NCBI GenBank assembly: GCA_005778355.1
Contig: SXON01000210.1
Location: 1 to 38,165, forward strand
Source: Pseudomonadota bacterium
GTDB taxonomy: Bacteria > Myxococcota_A > UBA796 > SXON01
DNA length: 38,165 nt
Direction of reading: 5' to 3'
Shown piece after piece: positions 17,684 through 26,206 of this stretch (position 1 is the stretch's first letter; the number at the start of each line of letters is the position of its first letter). The notes below the pieces were generated by a model. The model ran no database searches. It saw only the letters and a program-made list of their open reading frames with translations, and was not told the origin of the DNA. A program made the translations under genes and the position numbers.

Positions 17684-18571
17684 CTACTCCGGGCGCAGCG
17701 CCCGCTCGATGGCGTCGGGACGGTTGCTGATGATCACGTCGACCCCGAGATCGCGCACCCGCACCGCGTCGGCCTCGTCGTTGACCGTCCACGCGAAGAC
17801 GGGGAAGCCAAGGGCGTGGGCGGCCTCGACGACCTCCGGCGACAGGTACTTGAAGGAAAAACCCACCGCCGTCGCCCCGGAGGCGCGCGCGGGCTCGATG
17901 TCGCCAGGGGCGTAGGGTGCGCGCTCCCCCGAGGGCAGATCGGGGGCCAGGGGCACCAGGAGGTGCACGGCGGGCACGTCCGGCATGCGCTGCCGAGCCT
18001 CGGCCACCATCGCCGCGTCGAAGGAAAAAATCACGATCTCCGGGCGCTGGCCGGCCGCATCGATGGCCGCCACCGAGCGTTCCACGAGGCCGACCCCGGC
18101 CTTGAGCTCGAGGCAGAGGATCATGCGCCCTTTGATGAGCGCGAGGAGCTCCGGCAGCTCGGGCAGGCGCTCCCCCGCGAACGCCTCGCCAAACCAACGC
18201 CCGGCGTCGAGCGCGCGCAGCTCGTCCCAGGGCGTGTCGGCGATCACCCGGTTGACCCCCGTGGTGCGCAGCGTGTTCTCGTCGTGACTCACCACCACCT
18301 CGCCGGTGGCGGCCACGTGCACGTCGGTCTCGGCCGCGACCGCACCTCGCGCCATGGCCTCCCGGTAGGCCGCCAGCGTGTTCTCCGGGGCGTAGGCGCT
18401 GGCCCCGCGATGCGCGACCACCCAGGGGGCGCCGGGGTGGCGACTGGCGAGGGCCCAGGCCGGCGACGGCGCCGCGGCGGGGACTTCGAGACCAGGGCGC
18501 TGGGCGAGGCAGCCGAGAAGGACGGGGAGCATGCCGAAGACTACCGCGAGGGATCGCGCAGCGCTGCCCAT
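17684..18571 (-). CDS. Glycerophosphodiester phosphodiesterase lipoprotein
   Basis: 295 residues with a lipoprotein signal (hydrophobic run ending LLGC, lipid Cys near 21). The mature part begins with the GDPD hallmark VAHRGASAYAPENTL, then AAETDVHV and VVSHDENTLRTT, giving the catalytic His-Arg and metal-binding Glu/Asp/His set. The C-terminal half has the expected barrel strands (EIVIFSFD, FAWTVND, GVDVIISNRPDAI). It hydrolyses glycerophosphodiesters to glycerol-3-phosphate and an alcohol, presumably at the cell surface. Its start lies 31 bases inside the upstream nucleoside hydrolase gene, so the two are co-transcribed; no clear ribosome site precedes the ATG. Confidence 0.9.
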   Translation of the reverse strand: MGSAARSLAVVFGMLPVLLGCLAQRPGLEVPAAAPSPAWALASRHPGAPWVVAHRGASAYAPENTLAAYREAMARGAVAAETDVHVAATGEVVVSHDENTLRTTGVNRVIADTPWDELRALDAGRWFGEAFAGERLPELPELLALIKGRMILCLELKAGVGLVERSVAAIDAAGQRPEIVIFSFDAAMVAEARQRMPDVPAVHLLVPLAPDLPSGERAPYAPGDIEPARASGATAVGFSFKYLSPEVVEAAHALGFPVFAWTVNDEADAVRVRDLGVDVIISNRPDAIERALRPE

Positions 18572-19323
18572 GCGCCGTCGAAGGCGACCGGGTCGACGCG
18601 GGAGAGTACGCGCACCGTCCCCGGGCCGTAGCGCACATAGCCTCGTCGTAAGGGGGCGCTGTCGAGAGTCACCCCGCGACAATCGGTGGAGAAGCCGTCG
18701 GCGCCAGCGCAGTAGAGGGCCGCCACCACGTCCCAGGGCACGACGCCCATGCGACCGGTGAGCACGGGACCCAGCCGGAGCCAACCGAGGCAGAGCGACT
18801 CCATCCACGGCGGCAACACACGGAAGTGTTCACGACGGAAGAGGAGCTCGCGACAGGGCTCCATCGGCACCAGATCAGTGCACGCGGACAGCGCCCGGCT
18901 CGCCGCCACCTCGTCGAGCGCGAAGTTCAGCTCGGTGGTGTGGACCGGCCGGAAGTTGAGCAGCCGCCGGTTCGTCCCGCCGAGGAGCACCAGCCTCGAC
19001 CAGCTCGCCCCCCTCGCCAACGCGGCGGCGATGTTGGTCTGCGGGCCAATGGCGAGCACGTCGCCGCGATGGGCGAGGAGACGCTCCACGGCGGGCGTGT
19101 CGATGTCGCCCGGCCGAGCCGCCCCGCGGAACACGGGGATCGACCAGCGCGCGCCGAGATCGGTGGCCACCGCGTGTACCCGCGGCAGGCTGCTATTGCC
19201 GAAAACACTGGTGATCGCGTCGATCTCGATGCCAAGAGCGCGCAGGGCCCAGAGCGCGAGTGCGTCGTCGACATCGCTCATCGGCAGGCCAAGCGCGGGG
19301 TCGCAGTCGACGATCAGGCTCAC
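18541..19323 (-). CDS. Inosine-uridine-preferring nucleoside hydrolase family protein
   Basis: 260 residues from a GTG start. The N-terminal IVDCDPALGLPMSDVDDALAL carries the acidic calcium-binding cluster (Asp6, Asp8, Asp19-Asp20) characteristic of IUNH enzymes, followed by the typical GNSSLPRV loop and IGPQTNIAAAL. These enzymes split ribonucleosides into base and ribose. It is somewhat short compared with the usual 310-340 residues and the insert after the first Asp pair is unusual, so the substrate could differ. The start is only 22 bases from the divergent PLC-like gene. No signal peptide; cytoplasmic. Confidence 0.85.
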   Translation of the reverse strand: MSLIVDCDPALGLPMSDVDDALALWALRALGIEIDAITSVFGNSSLPRVHAVATDLGARWSIPVFRGAARPGDIDTPAVERLLAHRGDVLAIGPQTNIAAALARGASWSRLVLLGGTNRRLLNFRPVHTTELNFALDEVAASRALSACTDLVPMEPCRELLFRREHFRVLPPWMESLCLGWLRLGPVLTGRMGVVPWDVVAALYCAGADGFSTDCRGVTLDSAPLRRGYVRYGPGTVRVLSRVDPVAFDGAWAALRDPSR

Positions 19324-19345
19324 GCGAGGCCGTTACACTCTCGTC

Positions 19346-20332
19346 GTGATCCTGTCACTCGTCGTGGCCTGTGCCGTCGATAACGCCGACACCGGCGTGT
19401 CCTTCGACTACCCGCTCGACGACGTGCTTCGTTTCAACCACCTGCAAGCCGTCGGCACGCACAATAGCTACCACATGCGCACCCCCGGGCTCGAGGTCGA
19501 CGCCTGGGACTACGAGCACGCCCCGCTCGACGAGCAGCTCGGTTCGCAAGGCGTGCGCCAGTTCGAGCTCGACATCTGGTACGACGGCAACGGCGGCTTC
19601 GACGTGTTCCACGTCCCGGCGGTCGACGCCACGAGCACCTGCGCCACGCTCCGCGACTGCCTCGACACGATGCGCCAGTGGAGCGACGACAACCCCGCGC
19701 ACCACCCGCTCTACACGCTGCTCGAAGTGAAGGACGAGTTCGACGCCGCCGATCCCGGTGATCTGCTCGACGCGCTGGAGACCGAGGTGGACGCTTCTTG
19801 GCCGGAGGATCGACGGGTGTCGCCGAGCGACGTGCAGGGCGACCACGCCACGCTCGCCGAGGCGGTGGCCGAGGGATGGCCCACGCTGGGGGCGCTCCGG
19901 GGACAAGCCCTTTTCGTTCTCCACGCGGGCGACGACTACCGGCAGCTCTACACCGACGGCGACACGACGACCGAGGGTCGCGTGCTCTTCCCCGACGCCT
20001 ACGGCGACACCTCGCTCCCCATCGCCGCCACCTCCTCGATGAACGACCCCTGGGACACCGAGGGCATCGCCTCCGCCCTCGCGGCCGGCCACCTCGTGCG
20101 CACCCGTGCCGACAGCGACGGCGATCAAGCCCGCGCCAACGACATGAGCGACCGCGACCAGGCCTTCGCCGTGGGCGCGCACTTCGTGTCGTCCGACTTC
20201 CCCGTGCCCCACGAGGACACCGGCTACGTCGTGGCCGTGCCCGGCGGCACTCCGAGCGGCTGCAACCCGGTGACCGCCCCCAGCGAGTGCTCGCCCGAGG
20301 CCATCGAGAACCCCGAGTTCATCGGTGAGTAG
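19346..20332 (+). CDS. PI-PLC-like (calcium-dependent PLC family) lipoprotein
   Basis: 328 residues from GTG. A very short signal (ILSLVVAC, lipid Cys9) predicts a lipoprotein. The sequence LRFNHLQAVGTHNSYHM includes the first catalytic His (39) of the phosphodiesterase barrel, and FELDIWYDG plus VFHVPAVD follow in the expected positions. LYTLLEVKDEFD and FVSSDFPVP also fit the bacterial Ca-dependent phosphoinositide-specific PLC family (PF16670-like). Substrate is unknown. Only 22 bases separate this start from the divergent nucleoside hydrolase, so its promoter must lie inside that gene, or the true start is further in. Its stop touches the next gene. Confidence 0.85.
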   Translation: MILSLVVACAVDNADTGVSFDYPLDDVLRFNHLQAVGTHNSYHMRTPGLEVDAWDYEHAPLDEQLGSQGVRQFELDIWYDGNGGFDVFHVPAVDATSTCATLRDCLDTMRQWSDDNPAHHPLYTLLEVKDEFDAADPGDLLDALETEVDASWPEDRRVSPSDVQGDHATLAEAVAEGWPTLGALRGQALFVLHAGDDYRQLYTDGDTTTEGRVLFPDAYGDTSLPIAATSSMNDPWDTEGIASALAAGHLVRTRADSDGDQARANDMSDRDQAFAVGAHFVSSDFPVPHEDTGYVVAVPGGTPSGCNPVTAPSECSPEAIENPEFIGE

Positions 20333-21004
20333 TTGAAGGTCTCCGCTGTCGTGCCCGCGTTGAACGAGGCCCCGGGCATCGAGCGCCTGGTGTCGCGACT
20401 CCGGCTGGAGGTGGACGAGGTGGTGGTGGCCGACGGCGGCAGCAGCGACGGTACGCCCGGTCTCGCCGCTGCGGCCGGTGCCGTCGTGATCTCGGCCCCC
20501 CGGGGACGCGGCCCACAGCTCGATCTGGGCGCGCAGGTCGCGACGGGCGACGTGCTCTGGTTCGTCCACGCCGACACCACCGTCCCGGCCGGCGCGGGGG
20601 CCGCCTTGCGCCACGCCGCCGCCACGCACGACTGGGGTTGTTTCGCCGTGCGGGTGGAGAGCGACGACCCCCGCCTGCGCTGGTGTGGCCGGTACATGAC
20701 GCTCCGCGCCCGGCGCACCGGGAGCGCCACCGGCGACATGGGCATCTGGGCGCGGCGTGGCGCCTTCGAGGAGGCGGGCGGTTTCGGCAAGAGCGTGATC
20801 TGCGAGGACATTCAGTTTACAGACCGCTTACGACGCCGGTACCCCTGGGCGGTGATCCCGCTGCGGCTGGGGACAAGTGCACGGCGCTGGGAGGCCAACG
20901 GTCAAACGCTCACGATGCTGCGCATGTGGGCGGTGCGCGCGGGCTTCAGAGTGGGCCTCTCCGAGGCCTGGCTCGTAGGGGTGTACCGGGGCCCGCGTCG
21001 CTGA
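20333..21004 (+). CDS. Family 2 glycosyltransferase (rSAM/selenodomain-associated type)
   Basis: 223 residues from a TTG directly after the previous TAG, with GGTGAG just upstream. The nucleotide-binding fold is clear: SAVVPALNEA, EVVVADGGSSDGT, PRGRGPQLDLGA, and the metal-binding WFVHADT. A GDMGIWARR-GFE block and CEDIQFTDRLRR (acceptor-site acidic residues) complete the pattern. The short length and RGRGPQ motif match the TIGR04283-like subgroup of small GT2 enzymes. No C-terminal membrane helix is evident. The defence-like operon starts 30 bases later on the same strand, so read-through from this gene into it is likely. Confidence 0.88.
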   Translation: MKVSAVVPALNEAPGIERLVSRLRLEVDEVVVADGGSSDGTPGLAAAAGAVVISAPRGRGPQLDLGAQVATGDVLWFVHADTTVPAGAGAALRHAAATHDWGCFAVRVESDDPRLRWCGRYMTLRARRTGSATGDMGIWARRGAFEEAGGFGKSVICEDIQFTDRLRRRYPWAVIPLRLGTSARRWEANGQTLTMLRMWAVRAGFRVGLSEAWLVGVYRGPRR

Positions 21005-21034
21005 CTGGCTTGGCGGGGATTATCGAGGAGGGGC

Positions 21035-24000
21035 GTGAACGTTACCGTGCCACCGCTCGACGAGGTCAGGCGCCGCCTGGGCACCCTCGCGCCCGAGTCA
21101 TTCGAACAGCTCGCGGTGCGCCTCCTCGGCTGGCACCTGCGGCGACAGGGGGTCATCCATGCCAACCCAACGCCACACGGTCACCCGGACGGAGGCGCGG
21201 ATGCCCACTTCGTGGGCACGCTCGGCGGGGTGACGGGAACATGGCGCGTGGACGCCAAGGCTGCGGGAACGGGGGACAAGGTCCGGGACGAGGTGCGCGC
21301 CGTCCTGGGAACCCATTCGGAGGCGCGCTTCATTTTCGTGTGTCGCCACGCGTTCGGTCTCGCAAAGAAGTTGGAGGGTCTCAGGGAGGAGCTGCGCGCT
21401 GCCGATCCCGCCCACCGGCTCCACGACGGCGCCGAGGTGCTGGCCTGGGCGCACGATTACTGGCATGTCGCGACGGAGCTGCACAACGACGGGGCCCGGT
21501 GGCCGCTCCGGGTCCCAGAGGCAGTCGCCGGGCCGTTGCCGACGGAGCCGGTCGATGCCCTTCGTGTTGCCGCGGACCGGCTCGCGGGCGGTGGCGGCCT
21601 CGTGGTGCTCACTGGCGTCGCCGGGGTGATTCACCCCTGTCTCGCTGACGAACTCGCCCTCGCGTTGCTTCAGGGCCGCCCTGGGGTTGTGGCGGACGAA
21701 ACCGCCCCTCTGCGCGAGGTGCTGGACGCGCGGGAGCGCCTGCCTCCCGACGTCGCCGTGGTGGCCTACCGACTGGAGCGGGACATAGACGCGGGCGCGT
21801 TGGTTTCCCTTGCGCGGCGAGGGCCGGTGGCCCTCCTCACCACGCCCGACCTCGCCCACCCGGTGACCAGCATGCTCGCCGATGCTCTGGTGATCGAGCT
21901 CGGCAAGGTCAACACGGGGCGCCTAGACCACTACGAGGCGGAGATCTCAAGGCGGACCTCGCCCGCCCGCGAGATGAACGCCCTGGCTGGCGAATGCGAC
22001 GGTCGACCTGGCTTGCTGCGCGACTGGCTCCTCGGTAGCCGGGGACGCAGCGCGGCCACAGCCGCCCTTGTGGACATCGACCGCGACGGGTGGGAGGGGG
22101 ACGCGCTCGCCCTGGCGCTGGGCTGGCTCACCCTCGACGTGTCGGCGCGGGCCCACGTCGCCCGGCTCACGGGCCGGGCGCAGGCCGCCATCGACCGCCT
22201 CCTCCACACGCGAGACCGTTTCACGTGGGACCGGGCGAGTGACACGATGGTCGCGCCGGACGCCCTTGCGGCCGCCCTGCTTCCGGTCCTTTGCCACCCC
22301 TCCAGGCGCGACAGCTTCGACCGCGGACTGGCCCATGACGAGGGCGTGCCTGACACGGTGATCGCGCGCCTCGGCGCGTATGGATTTTGCACGGGTCTCC
22401 TACGCGAGCGGGCCCGAGTGGCTGCGGCGGCCGATCTCCGAAGGTGCGTCGGCGCCGGCCTCTTGCTTGCCGGTCTCGACGACGACGCTGACGCGATCCT
22501 GGCGGCGCGCATCGCGGCGATACCGCAAATCCCGGTGGCTGAGGCGCGCGCGGTATTGCAGGTGGTCGCGCGGCTGGCCTGGCGACGGGCGAACGCGACG
22601 TGCCTCTGGCCGCTGATGACAAAGGCCTCACCGGCGCTCCCGCCCCGGGAACGCGCGGAACTGGCTGCACAGGTCCTCGATCCCTGGTCGTGCGCCGATC
22701 CCGCCGCCGTGCTGCGCAGCGTGGAGTCGTCCCTCGACGCCGAGCTTGCGGCCGCCAGTGCGCGACCTTGGCTCCTGTGCACGGTGTCCTTTCGGTACAG
22801 CCGAGGCGCCACGCTCTCCCTCGGCGAGGCTGCTTGGAACGAGAACAGTCCACGAGTGCGAGAAGCGCGCGACGCGGCCGTCAGGCTGCTCATGTCCTTG
22901 CTCGACCACGACGACGACGCGACGCGTGCTCGCGGCTGGGCCCTCGCGGGTGAACTCTGGACCGGTCGCAGTTTGACCGCCGATCCCGGCTACGTCCCGT
23001 CGCAGGTGAAGGTCGCCGCCGAGCAGATCGCGCACCGCGCATCGGCCACATTCGCGACGGAAGGAGCGTGGGAAGAGTGGGGCGCCGTCGAGGCCTGCCT
23101 GCGCGCGATCACGCACCGCCATAGCGTCGCGTTCTGTGAGGTCGCGGCCCACGCGATCGAGCGGATCCCCACCGACCCCCGCTACCAGGTGTGGCGCACG
23201 CTCATCGGCAGTCCGCACGTTGTTCTCGACCCGCCCGCCCTGGCAGCCGCTCTGCGCGCCTCCAATGGGCAGGACTCTCCGTGGATGGGTGCCGCCATCT
23301 TCTCTCGCTTCAGCGGCGCGCCGGCGACCATCGCCGCGCGGGCTGCCGCGCTCCGTCTCGACACCACCTCGTTCCTTGACGTGCTGGTGCGAGCCACTGG
23401 CCCCGAGGTGCCGCCCGACCGGGACCCCAGGGTACTTGTCGAGTGGCTTCGCCTCGAACCGTCTCTCTGCGACCCCCTCCTCACGGATGATGGCTGGGCA
23501 CAGGTGCCGGCGCGAGCCCGCGGGATGCTCGCGCTCGCCATTTCCCGGTCAGGTCGCGACCCATCCGCGTTGCAACGGCCCGAGGCCAAGATCGAGGAAA
23601 ATCGCCTGTTCAATGCTCTGCGACCGCTGAGCCAGCTCCGCGGGACCCCGGCAGAGAGACCGGGCGAGGAGGTTTACGAGTACCTGCCCGCGCTCTGGGA
23701 ACTACTCGCACCGAACCAGCGGGTTTCCTTCCTGTACGAGCTCGCGAAGCATCCCGATGGCGGCGTTCGCGATCGCGCGCTCATGCTGCTCGAAGACCTG
23801 CGCTGGGCAACGCCGCCGCCACGCCCGTCCGACATCGCGGCCGTGATCCTCGCGGCGCTGGGCGACGCCGCCGGGGCGAGCGCGGCACCACGGGTTGCGG
23901 AGTGGCTGTTCGCTCGCGACACGGGCTGGCTGGGCGAGACGACGCCAGGTCTCCTCCTCGCGGTCGGACGTCGGCTCGCGGAGGATGGCGAACACGCGTG

Positions 24001-24352
24001 GCGGTGCTACCCATCGCAACGCGGCGACGTCATTCAACGACTGCTGCACGTTCAACCTGCGGAGTGGGTCCGCCTGCTCGGCGTGGCCGCGACGCCCTCC
24101 GGCGCCCGCGCTCTGGAGCCCACCCACGGCGACCAGATTGGCGTCGACGTCGCGTTGGCGGTGCTCGCCGCGTTGGAGGACCACTTTCCCTCGTCTCTCG
24201 CGGAAGCGCCATGGTGCTGGATCGCCGCAAAAGTGCTGGCCTCGCTGCCGCATCAGCAGTGGCGGAGCGCACGGACGGCCCACGAGGACGATCCGCTGTG
24301 GCTCCCGGTTCTGGACGCCGCGGAACCCCTCAGGGATAATGGGACCTCATGA
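21035..24352 (+). CDS. Giant nuclease-like protein: PD-(D/E)xK domain, degenerate NTPase region, helical C-terminus
   Basis: 1105 residues from GTG with a strong GAGGAGG site. Residues about 20-110 look like a Mrr-type restriction nuclease fold: SFEQLAVRLLGW (Glu24), PDGGADAHF (Asp56) and TWRVDAKAAG (Asp73-x-Lys75). Residues about 185-330 resemble a STAND-type NTPase, but the P-loop position reads LTGVAGVIHP, lacking the Gly-Lys-Ser/Thr, with LLTTPDLAH where a sensor strand would be. The rest (about 340-1105) is long and helix-rich with an irregular HEAT-like look. No signal peptide. The downstream ATPase gene overlaps it by four bases (ATGA). I infer a defence effector or sensor; the family is not one I recognise by name. 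Confidence 0.8.
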   Translation: MNVTVPPLDEVRRRLGTLAPESFEQLAVRLLGWHLRRQGVIHANPTPHGHPDGGADAHFVGTLGGVTGTWRVDAKAAGTGDKVRDEVRAVLGTHSEARFIFVCRHAFGLAKKLEGLREELRAADPAHRLHDGAEVLAWAHDYWHVATELHNDGARWPLRVPEAVAGPLPTEPVDALRVAADRLAGGGGLVVLTGVAGVIHPCLADELALALLQGRPGVVADETAPLREVLDARERLPPDVAVVAYRLERDIDAGALVSLARRGPVALLTTPDLAHPVTSMLADALVIELGKVNTGRLDHYEAEISRRTSPAREMNALAGECDGRPGLLRDWLLGSRGRSAATAALVDIDRDGWEGDALALALGWLTLDVSARAHVARLTGRAQAAIDRLLHTRDRFTWDRASDTMVAPDALAAALLPVLCHPSRRDSFDRGLAHDEGVPDTVIARLGAYGFCTGLLRERARVAAAADLRRCVGAGLLLAGLDDDADAILAARIAAIPQIPVAEARAVLQVVARLAWRRANATCLWPLMTKASPALPPRERAELAAQVLDPWSCADPAAVLRSVESSLDAELAAASARPWLLCTVSFRYSRGATLSLGEAAWNENSPRVREARDAAVRLLMSLLDHDDDATRARGWALAGELWTGRSLTADPGYVPSQVKVAAEQIAHRASATFATEGAWEEWGAVEACLRAITHRHSVAFCEVAAHAIERIPTDPRYQVWRTLIGSPHVVLDPPALAAALRASNGQDSPWMGAAIFSRFSGAPATIAARAAALRLDTTSFLDVLVRATGPEVPPDRDPRVLVEWLRLEPSLCDPLLTDDGWAQVPARARGMLALAISRSGRDPSALQRPEAKIEENRLFNALRPLSQLRGTPAERPGEEVYEYLPALWELLAPNQRVSFLYELAKHPDGGVRDRALMLLEDLRWATPPPRPSDIAAVILAALGDAAGASAAPRVAEWLFARDTGWLGETTPGLLLAVGRRLAEDGEHAWRCYPSQRGDVIQRLLHVQPAEWVRLLGVAATPSGARALEPTHGDQIGVDVALAVLAALEDHFPSSLAEAPWCWIAAKVLASLPHQQWRSARTAHEDDPLWLPVLDAAEPLRDNGTS

Positions 24353-25518
24353 ACGGCCGACTTCTCAGCGTCACCGTCGCGAACTACCGATGCATCGAGT
24401 CGGCAACGCTCGAGCCCTCGGGGGACATCACGGTCCTCATCGGTGCCAACGGCAGCGGCAAGACCGCTTTCCTCGACGGCGTCGGGCTCGTCGCGGACCT
24501 GATCACCGAGGCCCAGAGCGCCAATCAGGGCGAGGCGCGAGGCGCAATCGGTGTTCCCACGGTGGCCCCCCGAGACGTCGCTCGCGACCCGGAGCAGCCG
24601 GTGCGCGTCGTGCTGGAGTTCGAGGCGGGTGGCGCTCGATGGCGGTATTCTGTGGAGTTGGGTTGCGAGTATGAACGCTGGGCGGTGAACCGCGAGGCGC
24701 TTGACGAAGTGATGCCCACAGCCCGGGTCGTCCTGGAACACGACCGGGAAGGGGCGCGAGCGTTGAGAACCACAAAGGACGCCGAGACCCTGGTTCCCGA
24801 GTCACCGAACCTGTTCGAACTCCTCGTGGGGCGGTTGACGGACAAAAAACTCTACCGGCACATCCGACCGGCCGTCGAGTGGCTCTGCGGGATCACACTC
24901 CTTCGTCCAATTCCGGCGCTGATGAGGCAACCACTCGGGATCGGCCGCCGACCTGATCGCTACGGTCGTGACCTCGCCGCGCGCGTCGATCGGATGATCT
25001 CGACGCAGCCCAAGAAGGTGGAGGCCTGGCTCGACAACACGATGCGCGACCACGTCGGCTGGGACGATGTCCGTATCGACGTCGAGCGCGGGCGACGGGT
25101 CGAGTTCCAGGAGCACGCCCTCGGCCGCTGGATCTCGCTCGCGCAGGCCTCCGACGCCTCTATCCTCCAACTCTACACCGGCATTCTGGGGTGGTCACCG
25201 CCGGAGCCGCCCCCATCGCTGTACTTGCTCGACGAGGTGGCAGGACATCACCTGCCGCGATCTGGCTCGCTGCTCGCGGACAACCTGCGGAAAATGGCCA
25301 CGCAAGGACGACTCATCATCACCACCCAATCGCCTGCTCTGGTCGATGAGGTGGCGACGCTTGGCGACGTCTGGATGTTGCGACGGCGGCCGGGGCAGTC
25401 AGCCCGCCTCACCCCGGTTGCTGCAGACATCGGCATCGAGGCAGCGGTGAGCGACCTTGGTGTCGGCATTGCAGCCTTCGACCGCCTCTCATCGATGCCG
25501 CTATGTGTGGACGAGTAG
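24349..25518 (+). CDS. AAA_21/OLD-like ATPase (RloA/AriA-type)
   Basis: 389 residues. SVTVANYRCIESATLEPSG leads into the P-loop GANGSGKT (32-39). Walker B is LYLLDEVAG (Asp295-Glu296), and the following strand is LIITTQSP. This is the SMC/ABC-like fold of AAA_21 proteins such as those in RloAB, PARIS and Gabija-type systems. Three sites are unusual: the ABC signature is replaced by SLAQASDASILQL, GLHP is HHLP, and the H-loop histidine is Gln327. It could still bind ATP and may be a slow switch. It lies between the giant nuclease-like gene (ATGA overlap) and the small RloB-like gene (TAG followed at once by ATG). Confidence 0.88.
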   Translation: MNGRLLSVTVANYRCIESATLEPSGDITVLIGANGSGKTAFLDGVGLVADLITEAQSANQGEARGAIGVPTVAPRDVARDPEQPVRVVLEFEAGGARWRYSVELGCEYERWAVNREALDEVMPTARVVLEHDREGARALRTTKDAETLVPESPNLFELLVGRLTDKKLYRHIRPAVEWLCGITLLRPIPALMRQPLGIGRRPDRYGRDLAARVDRMISTQPKKVEAWLDNTMRDHVGWDDVRIDVERGRRVEFQEHALGRWISLAQASDASILQLYTGILGWSPPEPPPSLYLLDEVAGHHLPRSGSLLADNLRKMATQGRLIITTQSPALVDEVATLGDVWMLRRRPGQSARLTPVAADIGIEAAVSDLGVGIAAFDRLSSMPLCVDE

Positions 25519-26163
25519 ATGCCGCCACGCATCATCATCGCGACAGACCAGTCGAAAAATCACAAGGCGCTCATGGCCTTCCTCGGGGCCTGCACCGGAC
25601 CCGAGACTGCGGTCCAGCTGCGCATTGAGCCCGTCGAACTCAGGAAGTTCATCCCGGCCTGCTCGCGGCAGGTCTACCACCAGCTGCACCGCCACGTCAC
25701 TGAGTCCTCACCTTGCGCCGTGCTCCTCGCCCGGGATGCGGAGTGCCAGACCGAGGATGACTGGAGCCGGGCGAAAGCACGCGCGACGGCATTCCGCGAT
25801 GCTCTGCAGAGCGAATTCGCTCGAACTCCCGTCTGCATCTGGCTTCTGAACCCGACATCCGAGGGCGCGCTCCTCCACTTTGAGGATCTCTGCACCGTCA
25901 TCGGGGAAGGGGTGGGGTTGACGCGGAAACAGCGACTGAGCGTAGACGAACTTCGACGCGACAAGTTGGCCCGGCGAGCCGTCAGCAAACGTCGGCTTTG
26001 TGACTTGTGGTCCTTCGGTGATGGCACCCGCAAGACGGAAATCGACGTGCGCGCCGCGCAGTGGTTCCGGGAACACCCGAGGGGCATCGTCCCCGACGCG
26101 GTCATTCGCCACGCGGTCGATGACCTCAGGGCAGCGGTTGGCCTGGGCCGCTGGGAACCCTGA
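25519..26163 (+). CDS. RloB/TOPRIM-like small protein, third gene of the module
   Basis: 214 residues. The core resembles RloB: a first strand PRIIIATDQSKNHKAL in place of the usual E-G-x-T-E loop, a second CAVLLARDAECQT (Asp73-x-Glu75, a TOPRIM-like acidic pair), then WLLNPTSEGALLHFEDL. The last matches the RloB motif N-P-x-x-E-x-x-x-x-HF. Family knowledge: RloB-like and DUF4435 proteins act with AAA_21 ATPases in anti-phage defence. The first acidic residue is altered, so catalysis is uncertain. The C-terminal third is basic and helical. The ATG follows the ATPase stop with no gap. Confidence 0.75.
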   Translation: MPPRIIIATDQSKNHKALMAFLGACTGPETAVQLRIEPVELRKFIPACSRQVYHQLHRHVTESSPCAVLLARDAECQTEDDWSRAKARATAFRDALQSEFARTPVCIWLLNPTSEGALLHFEDLCTVIGEGVGLTRKQRLSVDELRRDKLARRAVSKRRLCDLWSFGDGTRKTEIDVRAAQWFREHPRGIVPDAVIRHAVDDLRAAVGLGRWEP

Positions 26164-26206
26164 CGCGTAGGTAATACAACCGACCCGCACCCCGAGCGTC
26201 CGTCCC

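Noticed and set aside
19355..20629. A 424-residue minus-strand ORF over the PLC-like gene
   Set aside because: Antisense shadow of a gene with recognised PLC motifs.
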